From assembly GCA_030248225.1 (NCBI GenBank), contig JASANE010011716.1, positions 23,073 to 87,072 of the forward strand: DNA of 64,000 bases, read 5' to 3'. Below are positions 1 through 12,480 of this stretch, piece after piece. Origin of the DNA: Trileptium ribeirensis. Taxonomy: Eukaryota > Nematoda > Enoplea > Enoplida > Thoracostomopsidae. The position numbers and the translations under genes were made by a program. Positions within the stretch are counted from its first letter, which is position 1. Each line of letters opens with the position of its first letter. Under the pieces are notes generated by a model, which did not search any database, was not told the origin of the DNA, and worked only from the letters and a program-made list of their open reading frames with translations.

Positions 1-540
1 CGTAATAATACAATAGCTGACTAAGAAGTAATGAGTAAAGTAATAGTAGTAAGTAATATAATCAATCATTATTGCTCTTCCAAATTTATGAGTGGACAGT
101 TTCGCATGATTTCAGCCAATTCCCAAGAAAATTAATTTCGTGCAACTTCAATAAGTCCACTCATTTCCAATTTTCGAACAATTTCAATAATGATGGTTAT
201 CCTAATGGTTTCGCACAAATTCAGCAATGTTTCGAACAAATTAATATTAATCGTACGGGCAGTGGCTATTTAATGTTATCGATATCGTTTCAACTTATGA
301 CCAGTTGTAAGTGGCTCTATGCCCTTTCTGATCTTATCTGTTTATTTACCACATGTCAGTCTATTATTTTTGTATAACAGGATCTTCCATCTGGTTTATA
401 TCTCACATGGACAGTGTGAGTATGGACACTGCATAATAGTTCTATGTAATAAGGATGGCTTGACCGGTAATAAACTATGTTGTTGTCGTTGTATCTAAGA
501 AAGTTAAATTTCCTAATCATTAGACATGGATATACTGAGA
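1..540 (+). mobile_element. possible 3' end of a CR1/L2-like LINE (near 420-495)
   Basis: No protein is recognisable here. The stretch around 465-495 has AATAAA-like sequence followed by imperfect GTT/GTC triplets, in plus orientation. The same layout occurs on the minus strand at the 3' end of the CR1-like element near 7048-7100, where AATAAA-like sequence precedes (GTT)n. This suggests a 5'-truncated LINE tail. The call rests only on this tail resemblance; the 101-codon open frame at 72-377 shows no reverse transcriptase motif. Confidence 0.28.
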
Positions 541-905
541 ATTAATATTGCATCCAGGAACTCAAGTCTGCAGTAAGGTCTGACATTGATGTACTTAGGC
601 GAAGTGTTAATCTTGTATCCAGAAACGTAAACATTTAACAAGTATCGTTAGGTTTACAATGGATTGTCTGATTTTGGTATACTTAAGCTGAGCGTTAATC
701 TTGTATCCAGAAACGTAAACATTTAACAAGTATCGTTAGGTTTACAATGGATTGTCTGATTTTGGTATACTTAGGCTGAGTGTTAATCTTGTATCCAGAA
801 ACGTAAACATTTAACAAGTATCGTTAGGTTTACTATGGATTGTCTGATTTTGGTATACTTAGGCTGAGTGTTAATTTTGTATCCAGGAACGTAAATATTT
901 GGTAA
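541..905. repeat. tandem repeat, 88-bp unit, about four copies
   Basis: The anchor GTTAATCTTGTATCCAG recurs at 606, 694 and 782, with a variant at 870, giving an exact 88-bp period. Copies two and three are nearly identical. A more diverged partial copy lies upstream near 541-600 and the last copy is truncated near 905. There is no coding frame across the units. Confidence 0.85.
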
Positions 906-2792
906 GGAGTTAACTTTACTATGTATAACTCAAATAAATTACTCAATGTCGTATATACTAATAACTAAAACAAGTTCAATTTCTTTGCAATTATTGATTG
1001 GAATTTACACATTATTATAGATATAATAATTAATAATAATAAATATCTTGCGCACACTGATAAGACCGACGTTCATAGTGTAAATCTCTTCAATATTTTT
1101 GTATATATTCCTTATATGTTATGTATTAAAGTTATTGTCTGACAATCTATGTTTTTCGAAATAATATTGTTCTTCTTCAAGATATTACTTAACTTTTCGG
1201 CGCACTGATGGTTGTAGTAACAAATAGATTTTACGTGTTTATTTATCTATAATTATATATACTAATTTTTTTATACTCTTATGGCGACGCGCGACACTGA
1301 AAGAGTTCTTTAGTTTTTTAAGTTTTTCATTCATATTGTTGACTTTATGTATGTTTTATTCGAATGCATACTTCTAAAAAGTGCAATCATGTTGAAAAAG
1401 CAACTTGTTACACCGTTTCGTATGACTTAACATGTAAATGTTGTTGAAAGAAATGCCAGAAATGCATTTGGAGATCAATTTTTTTAACAAATCTGCATTT
1501 AGGTTTATTGCCACATTAGATGTTTTTTAATATTATCGTTGATCTAACTTTTTCATGTGAAGAAAACCACAAAATGAGCTTCTTGTAACTACTAAAAAGT
1601 AGATAGGGAAAGATGTTAGCAATATGCCTAAAAAAGATATGAAGGAATTTCTGAGGCTATGATCGATGACGCAAGACATGAAATGATACATCTTGTTGAC
1701 ACAATCAAAATATTCGGCGTATCCGAATTAGTAGAGCGGACACCGTTTTCGCAAATTCGAGACCAGTTCCCGAAAAATTTTCAGAAATGAAACTAGTTTT
1801 CCAATACTGCTCGAATAATCCAGTTTAGTTTAGGCTCTATATACATATATAGTGTAGCTAGTTTGCTATTTCGATGAATAGCGTTGATAGAATATGACAC
1901 TTTATAAACTGAAGCAAACAATGACTTGCTGGTATTTATACAAATCGCATAAGTTAATTTAAAGCTCTATTTAGACTCTTTGTTTATTTAAAACATTCAG
2001 ACCGAACCTATTTATTAATTATATCACAGGAGCTGGAGTTTTCCTTATTAAAGGTAAAAACATGATCTTCAGTGTTTTCTAGTTTGTAGCTGGTGGCCAG
2101 GCTGGGCAATATGGTATGAAATGGTGTAAAATCGAGTAAAATCTTCGTCCTGAAGCCAGACAATTGAAGTGAATCGCAAACCAGCAAAGGATTATACAAA
2201 TGATTTGCAAAAATTAGTGTAATTTTAAAGTGAACATCCGATGGCCGCCATACATCGCGATTTGTTAGTATATTGGCGGCTCAACAATCAGGTTGGTTTG
2301 CCTGTAAACTTGGTCGCCTTGAGATTTGAGCACTTGGGTATAAAGTAAAGAAACAGTCAACTGTTACTGAACTATGACTAGAAGTAGGTGAGTCCTTAAA
2401 CTGAAGAGGGTTCGCAAAAACAATCCAACCTGATATGACTAGAAGCACAGATATCTATCAAAAGCAGGTCAAATTCGTTTAACCTATAATTCTTGTATAT
2501 TTTTCAAAGGTTTGGCAAATATTTTTTCTTCTAAATTTTGTTCTATTCAGTTTAATGTCAATTTAATTCAATTTAATTGCTTTCAGTTTAAATTAATAAA
2601 TCTAGTGCATTTATTTTTCAAATCATTTATTAATCAATTTTTTCTTTATATTAAATATTAAACATCTCTCTGTCAAAATATTAAATACGGCTTTAGCAGA
2701 AAAGTTAAGCTAAAAATGTACTTATAAGGGCAACATTTGATGCCAATAGAATGTAAATATTACTTAATGACTTTTGCCAGAAATTTATTCAG
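906..2792. other. AT-rich intergenic stretch, no feature seen
   Basis: I see no coding region, RNA gene or terminal repeat that I can support. Open frames here are short and look like chance frames in AT-rich DNA. Confidence 0.4.
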
Positions 2793-2848
2793 ATAAATAC
2801 TTCGAGGCCAGGATGACATGTACCAATTGCAATAATTGTTTCTGCGAG
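2793..2848 (+). other. possible small Cys-rich exon
   Basis: A 56-base stretch is bordered by an acceptor ending TTTATTCAG and a strong donor GTAAGTAA. Only one frame is open. It reads 18 residues with four cysteines (core MTCTNCNNCFCE), starts in phase 1 and ends in phase 0. It lies upstream of the Crumbs-like exons on the same strand, so it might be a distant exon of that gene, but more than 13 kb and two nested LINEs separate them. Chance splice-like borders are a real alternative. Confidence 0.2.
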
Positions 2849-3329
2849 GTAAGTAATTAATTGCAGTTGATTTTCCTAAAGGCTAACTTACTACTGCAAC
2901 ACATATTACAACGCAAACTATGAAGATTAGTTTAATGTAATATCTTCTCTGTTGTCAGTTACAAGTTTGTTACCGTAAAACACCAACTGTAGAAATTAGG
3001 CATTTTAGATGCCTAAGGAAGGGCCAAAATGAGAAAGCATTTCTACGCATATCATGTTTACGAAGTATGAAGTTTGACTTCGGAACCATAAGGAAACAAT
3101 TTTAGAAAAGTGAACAATTATTGGTTCATATAGTATGGCCCGGCAAGTTGAAAATCGAGATAGGCCAAGGCCGTCCTGGAACGGCAATATTTCCGCCCTG
3201 CCCGGTCCGACTGCAGTCAAGTGTCGGCCTGCTCGATATAATCAATACAGGTTATATCAAAAAGATGTAAAAAAAATAAACATGAAATCCCTAAAGCAAT
3301 CCCAATATCGAACTGTGTGTTAAAACTGT

Positions 3330-3720
3330 CTGAAAAAATCCCATTTCGCGCAAATTTTGTGAAACATTTTTTCAGTTCACGTATAGTAGACATAGGGAAT
3401 AATCTTCCAGTATCGCTAGATCGTAGTATGAGCAAAAAATGTATTGAAATTTTGTCATTTTTCAACAAAAATTGCTTTCTCGCAATATTTAAAGTTTAAC
3501 AATCATTGATCAGATATTAGTGGAGTTGATTCCCTTTCTTCCAAAACACATTTTTTTCTTATTTTTTAATTCTAATTTAAAATATACAGCTTGGAATTAA
3601 TTGTTTTGTATATGTGTCAATTTCAATAACTAAATAAATATAGATTTACATATATAGATAAATAAATAAATAAATAAGTAAAATAAATAAATAACTGAAT
3701 AAATAATTAAATCTAGCGTG
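3330..3720 (+). pseudogene. 5'-truncated non-LTR retrotransposon: end of RT ORF, 3' UTR and (TAAA)n tail
   Basis: The plus-strand frame ending at 3499 contains FFSSRIVDIGNNLPVSL. This matches the C-terminal block found in CR1/L2-like LINE polyproteins (pattern FFsnRvvdiWNsLP). After the stop comes an AT-rich 3' UTR that ends in a (TAAA)n-like run at about 3652-3712, as expected of a target-primed LINE tail. Nothing recognisable as palm or endonuclease lies upstream, so the copy is 5'-truncated near 3320. Orientation is opposite to the large LINEs at 7-16 kb. Confidence 0.55.
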
Positions 3721-5755
3721 TGGCAAGGAAACATAAATACACAGGATATATTTCAGCTATAAAAACATGTATTAACTAGGCGAAAATATTTGAACCCAGA
3801 ATGTCTGGTTTCAGTATTTACGTTTCAGCTACTATTCAGTATCAAGTTATCTTTGACTTTCTTTCGTATTCAGTATATTTTTGAATTGGTAAGATTAGAT
3901 TGATGTGTTATAGTGCATTGCGGTAGAAAACATTGCAAAACATGCATCTCATACACATATGGATTGCATAATTTGATGCTTTAATTTTAGGACCGTATAT
4001 TCAAGAGGCCCCTGTGTGGTTTCAAGCAAGGTCTGGGTGAGGTCTATCTCAATAGGCTTCAATAAACAAACAGTATTATTATTGTTTCTAGATAAACAAT
4101 GCTGTTATTCGAAACATACTATTTCTGACTAGAAATGAGAACTAGCCAAAATTTTTTAGCCCGTTCCTAGCCCGTTGGAAATCGATTTCGGTACGGCCAG
4201 GATATGCATTGTTTTGGTCCGGTTTATAATCGGGTCTGCATAATCGAAATCTGTTATAATCGAAATTCTCACCTCGATTGCAAAGCGAAGAATATAAGCA
4301 ATGCTGTAGCACAACCTGTTATTAGCAATGATGCACAGCATTGACTTTGTGTTTAGTGAATTTACAAGCTAACACTACAATGCTGAAATAGGAATACTCA
4401 ATTTTCGGTCGCCTAAAACTTTTTCAAACTGTTATTACCAATATTGTGTCACACGGTCTCGGGTGTTGCCAATCGATATAAAATTTGTTGCATGTTTTTT
4501 TTGGTTTAAAACAAGCTTATAGAAATAATTTGTCTTCCGTAATAGATCCACTACACATTACAACAAAATTTCCGTGTTTTACAATAGTTGACAAGGCTTA
4601 CATCGCATACTGTTTTTTGCCAGAATTTTTTCGCAGCATCCAAACGTTGTTATTTTGTCAACAAACAGTCATTGTTTATAGCTGTTTTATGGTTTCAGCG
4701 TAGCATCTAGTACTTGTTATACAATAGCTGTAATATTTTCATTGAATGTAGTAAACCGTGATGATGGTGCAAGTTACACCGCCTACATCTTTGAAATATA
4801 AAACTTACATTTTAAATGCATCAAAATATCTAGACAGTAACTATTAGATTTTCAGTACATAATAAAGGAAAAGACAGTTTACTATTCAATACTGCAATAG
4901 GTTTGTTTAAATTGCCTGAAATTTATTGTTTAGCTGAAGTCAGTCAGTCATTTTGCGACAAGTACTATGTTCTTTACAATCGCTAGGTTTTAAATATTTT
5001 TAACCTGTTAAAATTGCCAGATCATGTATCACACGGCGTAAAGCAAGACAGGAAATACTATTTCTTAATAACATTATTTTGACATACAGCGCACGTAACC
5101 TGCACACAAAAGCCATAAATTGACATAATAAACTGTAAAGATTTAATGAAATTTGATTCTGGTTTGATTCAAAATTTGTCGATATACTGCTCATGAAATC
5201 TAGTGAATTAAGTAAAACATTGCAATCTTTTAATTTAGCTACTTTCCAGCCAGAATTGCCAATTTTGAAGAAACTTGAAGGAACTTGAACATTGGGATCA
5301 TTTGTATCCATTGGCGCAACCCAGAGGGGGGTCCTGGGGAACGGATCCACAAGCTGGGTCAACAAAATATATTTTATAAATTCTCTTACCTAGGTAAAAA
5401 CGTCTCCGCCCAATCATGCAATGTAACCATGCCCTATGGTTGAATCTCTGCGAATCAGCATGGACATTATGAAGTAAAATTAAGATAGTCGTCTCTCTAG
5501 ACAAAATCCTAGGTGGCACCAACTGAGGTATTGCACGTAAGGTGACGTAGACAAATCAATGCAAAGTGCGCTTGGAATCAAATGACATATCAGTATCGTA
5601 GAAGTTTCCAATATAAAAATATTATTACCATCTTCATCTTGCTGTGATGCAGCTCATGCAACATCTTCAGCTTAGAGTACGGCGAAGTGACGTTGCTGAT
5701 ACGACTGTACTTCCACGTGCACTATACTTTTGCAAAATAATCTCTGGTCGACATC
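3721..5755. other. intergenic, no gene supported
   Basis: Two minus-strand open frames overlap at 5000-5522, but neither shows a known domain. A G-rich motif at about 5310-5350 (GGCGCAACCCAGAGGGGGG) resembles the outer end of a hAT-like non-autonomous element; no partner end was found. The remainder shows nothing I can name. Confidence 0.3.
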
Positions 5756-5778
5756 AGGGGCGCACACAGGATTTGTGT
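5756..5778 (+). mobile_element. possible hAT-type terminal motif
   Basis: CAGGGGCGCACACAGGATTT has the CAGGGGCG start typical of hAT terminal inverted repeats. It also resembles, in inverse orientation, the right end at 55636 (CAGGGGCGGGTCTAGGATTT on the minus strand). No matching opposite end or 8-bp target duplication was found nearby, so this may be a solo end or chance. Confidence 0.25.
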
Positions 5779-6002
5779 TAGTGCGGTTACGGTGTCATGG
5801 GAGGGGTACAATGCTTTAATTTACGTCATAGCGTCACTGTTGGTTCAGAAAGATTCGGTTGGAGGGCATAGTCACATCCCGGAATTTGGTGGAGACGTTT
5901 TCAACAAAAGGTTCCATGATAAAAATATCTATGGATCGGGTCATTGGGCTCCGGACCCAACTCTAAATGACCGCTGGTCGACACCACTCAAACGTTTTGC
6001 GG

Positions 6003-6380
6003 ATAGAGATCATGTTTTGTAATGTTCTAAACACTGACAAGGGCAGAAATATCCCGTAAAAATTATAGATTTTTGTAAACGTGAACCATTGTTTGGGATC
6101 GCTCGAGATTTTATGCTAATAGATATTATATTTCGTAATGTTCTAAAGACTGACACGGGCAGAGATCTCCCGTAGATATTATAGTGTTTTGTGTTGTGAA
6201 CCATTGTTCGGGATTTCTCGTGATTTTATGCTAATAGAGATTTTATTTTGTAACGTTCTAAAGACTGACACGGGCAGAAATATCCTGTAGAAATTATTAT
6301 GTTTTGCGAATGCGAACCATCGTTCGGGATCGCTTGAGATTTTATGCTAATAGAGATTATATTTTACAACGTTCGAAAAA
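6003..6380. repeat. tandem repeat, about 116-bp unit, about 3.2 copies
   Basis: The anchor GTTCTAA(A/G) recurs at 6024, 6140 and 6255, with a variant at 6371, a period of 115-116 bp. Each unit also carries a variant of CTGACACGGGCAG and of ATTTTATGCTAATAGA. Copies differ by scattered substitutions, so the array is older than the 62-bp array at 33.6 kb. It is noncoding. Confidence 0.85.
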
Positions 6381-7415
6381 CGTTACAGCGAAAATATGTC
6401 CCCTGGCAATTATGGAATTTATCATTAAAATTATGAGCTTATTCGAAGCTCAAAATGAAATTAGTGCACTTTTATTGCGTCATTTATTTGGCTTTTTCGC
6501 CGCCTTAGATAATAAATAATATATAAATTTTACTTTGAGAACATTGAAAGGATAAAAGAAAAAGCAACTGGAGAGGACGGTTATATGACTAAATGTGCAA
6601 ATCATTGCTTTAAAACTACTTAGAAACAATTAGCCCAGCGATTCTTAAAGAATTTTATTTGAATTTTATAAATGATGTATATATTTAATTTAGGACAAAT
6701 TGACAGATTTATATATAGCGTTTATAATTTTAATATATTCTTATATTTTCCTACACGGACCAATCGTTATATGCATACGTATTATTGAATAAACTGCCAA
6801 TTATGTTAAATCCTAAAACAATTTAGTGAAAGCATCTAGAATAACGTCCAGATGATTACAACTTTACCGCTTTTTTCAGTTCAGTATTTCAATAACTCAA
6901 CTTGTCATGACTATTGCTCATAAAATTGCTTTGTAAAGTTTATACCTCATGAAGTATACATCTGAATAAAAAACATTGAGTTTCGCTGAGAAAAGTTCAA
7001 AAATGTGTTCTAAGAAAACTTTCAAACATCTTATATATGTATTATATAACAACAACAACAACAACAACAAAGAAGTTTATTAACAAATACCATACCAATA
7101 TCCGTAAAATCAGCGCAACGAGGGCTGTATCAGGCATTAATTCCATCATTGAGAGCTGGAAACTTAGGTAATGGCTTACTGACTTCCGGTATACCAGTTA
7201 CAAAATGTAATCACAAAATGAATGCATAAGCAAATTTCAAACAAAAATAATTTAATAAACCTAAATTCAACCGAAAAGGAAGAAAGTCCACTTACATTCG
7301 GTGAAAATATAGGGCGCAAAATATTAATTTTTATTAAGGGAGTAAATAGCATTTCAAATAATTATTAAAAAAGGTTTCTTTTAAACTGTAAGAAATGGTT
7401 CAGGTCAAACTTGTT

Positions 7416-8679
7416 TCAATGCATTTGGAATTTTCTGCAGTCGGATGATCCTACGAGAGGTTCACAGCAGACAAAACCAGGCAATTTATTCCACGCATCG
7501 ATAGTTCTAACCGCAAAGCTATGTTTGTAACAGCTTGAATGAAACTTTGGTTTTATTTGTTTTCTTTCGTGACCACGCGTATTTGTGTTGTGGGAAAATT
7601 TGAAAAAGCTGCGACAACTATCAAGTTCATTATTAAGACTTTTAAAAACTAGAATGAGGTCGAGTTTTAAACGACGTAGTTCTAGAGGTTCTAACTTGAA
7701 GTATGTTAGTCCTTGTTTATACGACATATCGAAGATGCCAAGCCGCATGACTAGCCTTCTGGGGAAATACCGTTGCACTTTCTCCAACTTATCTATTTCA
7801 AGCAAATAACACGGTGACCAAACTTGGCTAGAATATTCCAATATTGGTCGTACATACGATAAATACGACAGTATTAATGACTCTGAGTAACAGTGAATAA
7901 AGCAGTTAAACAGCATATTAATTACACGATATTCTTTTGCGACCATGACATTGCAGTGCGTCTTAAAGTTGGGGTAGGAGCTAATTATGTCACCTAGGTC
8001 TTTCCACGTGGAAACACAGGGAGTTTCATTCCCTTGCAAACCATATTGAAATTTGAGGTTGTTTTTGCCTATTAGCGTAAAATATTGCATTTCCAACCTG
8101 AAATAGAAAGTTTCCAGGATTTTGCCCAATGTTCCATGCAGCTAAGTGCGTTCTGAAGATGAGTCGGAGCATTGTCATCGTTGTAGTTTTACGTATTAAC
8201 ATATAACTTAACATCGTCTGCGAAAGGTTTATACTTCACATTATTCAAGCAACTAGCATCATCATTTATATATATCAGAAACAAAGTAGGCCCTGGGACG
8301 CTGCCTTGAGGCACACCAGATAGAACTTTTTGTGGATTTGAATATGTATTATTCAATTCAACGCTGAACGATCTTCTGCTGAGCAAAGCAGTAATCCAAC
8401 TCAAAAGTGCGTCAGTAATGCCTGTACATGAAATTTTGTGATGCAGTTTGACCTGTGAAACGGTATCAAACAATTTTACAAAATCAATGTACGTAATATC
8501 AACTGATTTTCCATTGTCTAATGAATTTGACTATTCGTTTACAGATTTAAGCAGCTGAGTACATGTTGATTTCATTGACACAAAACCAAGTTGGTTTGTA
8601 TTAATTATATTATAAGACGCAAATAGGACTGTATACGATTATTAACCATGGACTCTATAATTTTACAACACTTAGATAG
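7416..8679 (-). pseudogene. reverse transcriptase (C-terminal part) of the CR1/L2-like LINE
   Basis: The frame resumes at 8679 with SLLSKCCKIIESMVNNRIQS, the block that follows YRPISL in LINE reverse transcriptases. It then shows YIDFVKLFDTVS (the palm A block, family F-x-KAFD), GVPQGS, and FADD with the two catalytic aspartates (8189-8473). A TAG stop lies near 8530 and a frameshift falls near 8130-8190. The following frame (8129-7416) carries the thumb/C-terminal region (SYVRPILEYSSQVWSP and the final FAVRTIDAWNKLP block). The part before 8680 lies beyond the inserted element, at 13238 and upwards. Confidence 0.8.
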
Positions 8680-8690
8680 TAATGATATAG
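8680..8690. repeat. target-site duplication (3' flank of the I-like insertion)
   Basis: TAATGATATAG occurs here and again at 13227-13237, directly flanking the inserted I-like element. Removing one copy plus the insert restores the host LINE reading frame. Confidence 0.85.
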
Positions 8691-8849
8691 ATAGATATAT
8701 AGATAACGAGTTATTGGACCATAGAGAACATGCGGAGGCAAAATTAATCTTTGCCCATTGCATTAGTCCATTCATATCTGTAATAAATAGAAAAGAGAAA
8801 ACCATTACCTTGGCTTGAGATACCTGAGAGGTCGACGGATGAAGCGTTC

Positions 8850-9572
8850 CTATGTACGGCGCCTTAGTCTCCCTGTACTTATAATAAATTTACAAAGTTT
8901 CCTGATATCACAGTCTCTCAAGCTACCTTTCTTCAGTGCCTTATCTCCTAGTATTATTCGCCTGTTATCTGCAAAGCGTTCACAATTGTACAGAAAATGT
9001 TCTGATGTTTCATCATTATCACAGTGATCACATTTCTTTTCTTCTTTTATTTTAATCTTATGTAGGTGGTAATTTAACCAACTGTGTCCAGTAATTATTT
9101 GAACGCACTGCCGTATTTTGTCCTTCGAGAGACTTATAAGAAAACTGGCACGTTTATGATCTGGAATACTTATCATGCTCTTCGTCTGCTTGCACGCTAG
9201 CTTTTGTGTCCATTTTTTAATGAATTTCCTATGTAGCCATGACTTTGTCAGTGTAGTCACTTCTGTTCTGGCGATTGGCAAAATAGGTTCAGGCCCAATT
9301 GGGCGCTTAGAAGCGCCCGCTCGAGCCAACTCATCAGCCCTTTCATTAGCTTCAATATTACTGTGACCAGGTACCCACACTAACAATACTTCATTCTGTC
9401 TTGTCAATTTTTCCAAACTTTCTTTACATGTCATAACTAGCTTTGACCTAACTTGATCTGCGCCGAGTGCCATAATAGCAGCACGGCTGTCTGTAAATAC
9501 ACAAATTTTCATATTACGAACATTTTTATCCACAACATTATCTACACACATCTTTATCGCATAGATCTCCGC
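8850..9572 (-). pseudogene. RNase H and C-terminal zinc knuckle of the I-like LINE
   Basis: The frame continues directly after the TAA stop at 9573-9575 with AEIYAIKMC, the second RNase H acidic block. It is followed by FTDSRAA and NERADELA, which carry the later acidic residues. The first block, YTDGSL, lies before the stop at the end of the RT frame. A C-X2-C-X7-H-X4-C zinc knuckle (from CDHC to NC) follows near 9010, as in I and R1 group ORF2 proteins. The frame ends at 8850. The in-frame stop is the only break between RT and RNase H. Confidence 0.85.
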
Positions 9573-11345
9573 TTAAAACACAGTACAGTATTGGCCTAAG
9601 GAATAGCTATAGCTCTTCGTTCCTTGCAGGAAACGTGCTCCAGCAAATTTAACATCGTTTACCTTCACAAGTGAACCGTCCGTATAACATATAATGGTAT
9701 TATCTATACTCTTCCTGATACTTTCTGTTTCCCTCATCCATCCCTCACGGCTGGGAAAAACAGTTTGCCAGCTGATTCTTCCCACAGCCTGCAATGAAAT
9801 TAGATCGCAAGGGAAGTTCAAACTGGGTATTTCCCGTATTACGTCATTCATATTACAATATTTCCCTGGCATCTCATTGTACATTTCTGGAAACACACAT
9901 TTTAATCTGTGTTGTTCTCGTATGCCCTCTTGGACTACTGACAGATCAATGGGAAGACTGTTTAACAGAACTTCCATGGCCAGTGTGGGTGTCGATTTCA
10001 TAGCACCCGTCATCATAATACAAGCTAATCTAGAAACTTTAGTAATCTTCGATACATATGTTTTTAACTTAATTTTGTGCCACCATACTATGGCACCATA
10101 GCAGACTGACGGTAATACAATAGTTTGATATATGTATCGCACAGTCCTGGGATTGGCTCCCCATGTTTTTCCAACGATCTCTCTACACGCCATATGCGTT
10201 TTAATGCCCTCACTCATAACTGAATCCATGTTGTCTTTCCATAACAGTTTGTGATCTATTATAATTCCCAAATATTTCACTGTGTTAGATATAGGTAAGT
10301 CTTCACCGTACAATTTCAGACTCACATTTCTTATAACTGTCCTCTTTTTTGAAAAGACTAAGGCTGTGCTCTTTAGAGGGTTTACCTTTAATCCTCTGTC
10401 CGTACACCATTTCTCAAGAGCTGTCAGTTTATTCTGCATTCTTCTAGTATTAACTTCCACATCTTTGCTGCTAGTTATGATAACAACATCGTCTGAGTAT
10501 GCTTGTGCATAGACATAGGTATTATTAATGTTCCTTAATAAATCATCCAGTACTAGAGTCCACAGCAGGGGTGATAGTACACCTCCTTGTGGACTGCCCC
10601 TCTCAAGCTTAAATCTTGCTGATGAGTTACCTTGTTTTGCGGTAGCCCATCTTGTACCAACTAAATTGACCAGCCATCTGCTTATAGTTTTGTCAAGTTT
10701 AAACTTGTCAAAAGATCGCTTAAATGCTTCACGCATTGTGCTGTCAAAGGCTCCTCCTATATCAAGAAACACAGCAAATGTGTGCTTCCCTTGCTGTTGT
10801 GCATTCTCCAATCTACTTACTAACGCATAAAGGGCTGTAGTAGTACCTTTTCCCTTCTGGTATGCATGTTGATTGGCATGTAGTTTGTGACAAATATTAT
10901 TCCTTAAATATCTATCTACTAAACTATCTGCAGTTTTCAGTAAAAACGATGTTAGACATATTGGCCTATAGCTCTTAGCTTCAAAGTAATTGTCCTTACC
11001 CGGCTTTGGTATAAAGGAGACAGAGGCCTCCTTCCATGCTTTCGGTATATAACCGGTAGCTATGGATTCCTTAATTATCTTCATTAGTATAGGAATCAAT
11101 TCCTCAAAACTAGACTTTAAGAGTATTGGACTGATACAGTCCACACCCGGACTTTTAAAAGAACCAAAGCTTGAGATCGTAAATCTCAATTTGTCGATAT
11201 CTACTAGTTGTTCGACTGTATCTAAATCCTTCCTGGATGGCCTAAAATTCTTGGAAATTTCTGCCATTAAAACTTCGTCTCTTACTGAATCAGGAAAGTG
11301 AGACTGGAGCAAAAGCTCTAATGTCTCCTCCTCATTTTGTGTCAT
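9573..11345 (-). pseudogene. reverse transcriptase of the I-like LINE (590-codon frame)
   Basis: The domains in order are RT finger motifs including SYRPICLTSF (about residues 125-134), LDIGGAFD (194-201, palm A), GSPQGGVLSPLLW (250-262) and AYSDDVVI (282-289, catalytic YxDD). A thumb/connection region follows, and YTDGSL starts RNase H near residue 554. The frame ends at a TAA that interrupts RNase H. The first methionine at 11345 is internal: related ORF2 proteins begin with the endonuclease upstream, and the sequence before 11345 continues the linker with frameshifts. All palm catalytic residues are present, so this is the best-preserved coding block of the nested pair. Confidence 0.88.
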
Positions 11346-11523
11346 GGTTACATCAGCTTTTTTTAAGTTGAGTGAGTCTCACCTTGTGTCCTAACATGCA
11401 AATCTTCGCCAGTCGAGAGCTGGCATGCGCACCCTCTACCTTCTCACAGAATGCTTTCCAAGATCTTTTCTTCGCAAATTTTATCTCTTCCTTATAAATC
11501 CTTTGAGTGTATCTATATCTGTT

Positions 11524-12480
11524 TCAATTCAGTTCTGTTCCATGTTTAATTGCAACTCTGTATAGCTTTCTTGATCTTAGTCTGAGGAAGGCAAGTCTAG
11601 ATGACCACCAGCTTAGACCATTAATCCTGCTCTTGACCAATGGACAAGACGATTCCTTTGCTTCATTAATAGCACTTATTAAACTTGCTTCGTTAGTATC
11701 AATTGTCTCCGAGTTAAATTCATATTCACTCATATTAGTGTCCGGTATGTTCTGACGAAGTTTGCATTTAAACGTTTTCCACTTTAAGTTTCCTCAAATT
11801 ATAACTTACTCTGTCTTCAATGACATCTTCTTTACACTCAAATTCTATTGCTCTATGATCTGAGAACGTATTATCATCAAGTACACGCCAGTTGATTATC
11901 TTATCAACACTGTCTAAGCCTGTGAGTGTTACATCAATTCTCTCTGATCTCGTTCTTGTGATGAAAGTTGGCTTATCTCCAACGTTCATTATCTCTAAGT
12001 TTGAACTAGCTATAAAGTCCAGTAGATCTAATCCCTTTTTATTACAATCACTGCTGCCCCATTATATGTGGTGGGCATTCACATAACAACCCAAAACTAG
12101 TTTTTTGTTGTTGCTGTTACAGTATTCTACGAGATTTCTGACGTTTCTGCTCGGTGGGACGTCAGCTTCATATGGCATATAAACCGAGGCTACCCACAAC
12201 TCCTTGTTTTCACTACAGATCTTTACTACGACACAATCACTGTCACTAAAAGTATTCATAAGTACTGCTCTTATTCTTTTCTTTAAAAATATGGCCGCAC
12301 GAGGTCGCTGAACAACAGCATAATAGACGTCATATTCTGAGTTCCACATACATGGCCTATTGTTTAGCACATACGGTTCCTGGGCTAGAATAGTCTTGTG
12401 TAGTCGGTTCACTGCCGGATGTTGCTATTGCTTCCCTGCAATGTTGCAGGTTTATTTGCCTGAACTTAATCATTGTTGAG
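11524..12480 (-). pseudogene. AP endonuclease domain and linker of the I-like LINE, broken
   Basis: After the typical ORF2 start block (INLQHCREA near 12440) come AQEPYVLN, VASVYMPYE and GCYVNAHH. The family has GCDANAHH at the last block; here the catalytic aspartate position reads Tyr. A TAA stop follows directly after NAHHI (12062-12064), then WGSSD continues in another frame with ITRTRSERIDVTL and a final SDH block (11768-11989). A linker frame (11524-11733) leads to the RT. A 36-bp direct repeat disturbs the N-terminal part. The domain cannot be functional. Confidence 0.75.

Noticed and set aside
9694..11301. Several plus-strand frames over 9.7-11.3 kb
   Set aside because: They are antisense to the intact LINE reverse transcriptase frame.
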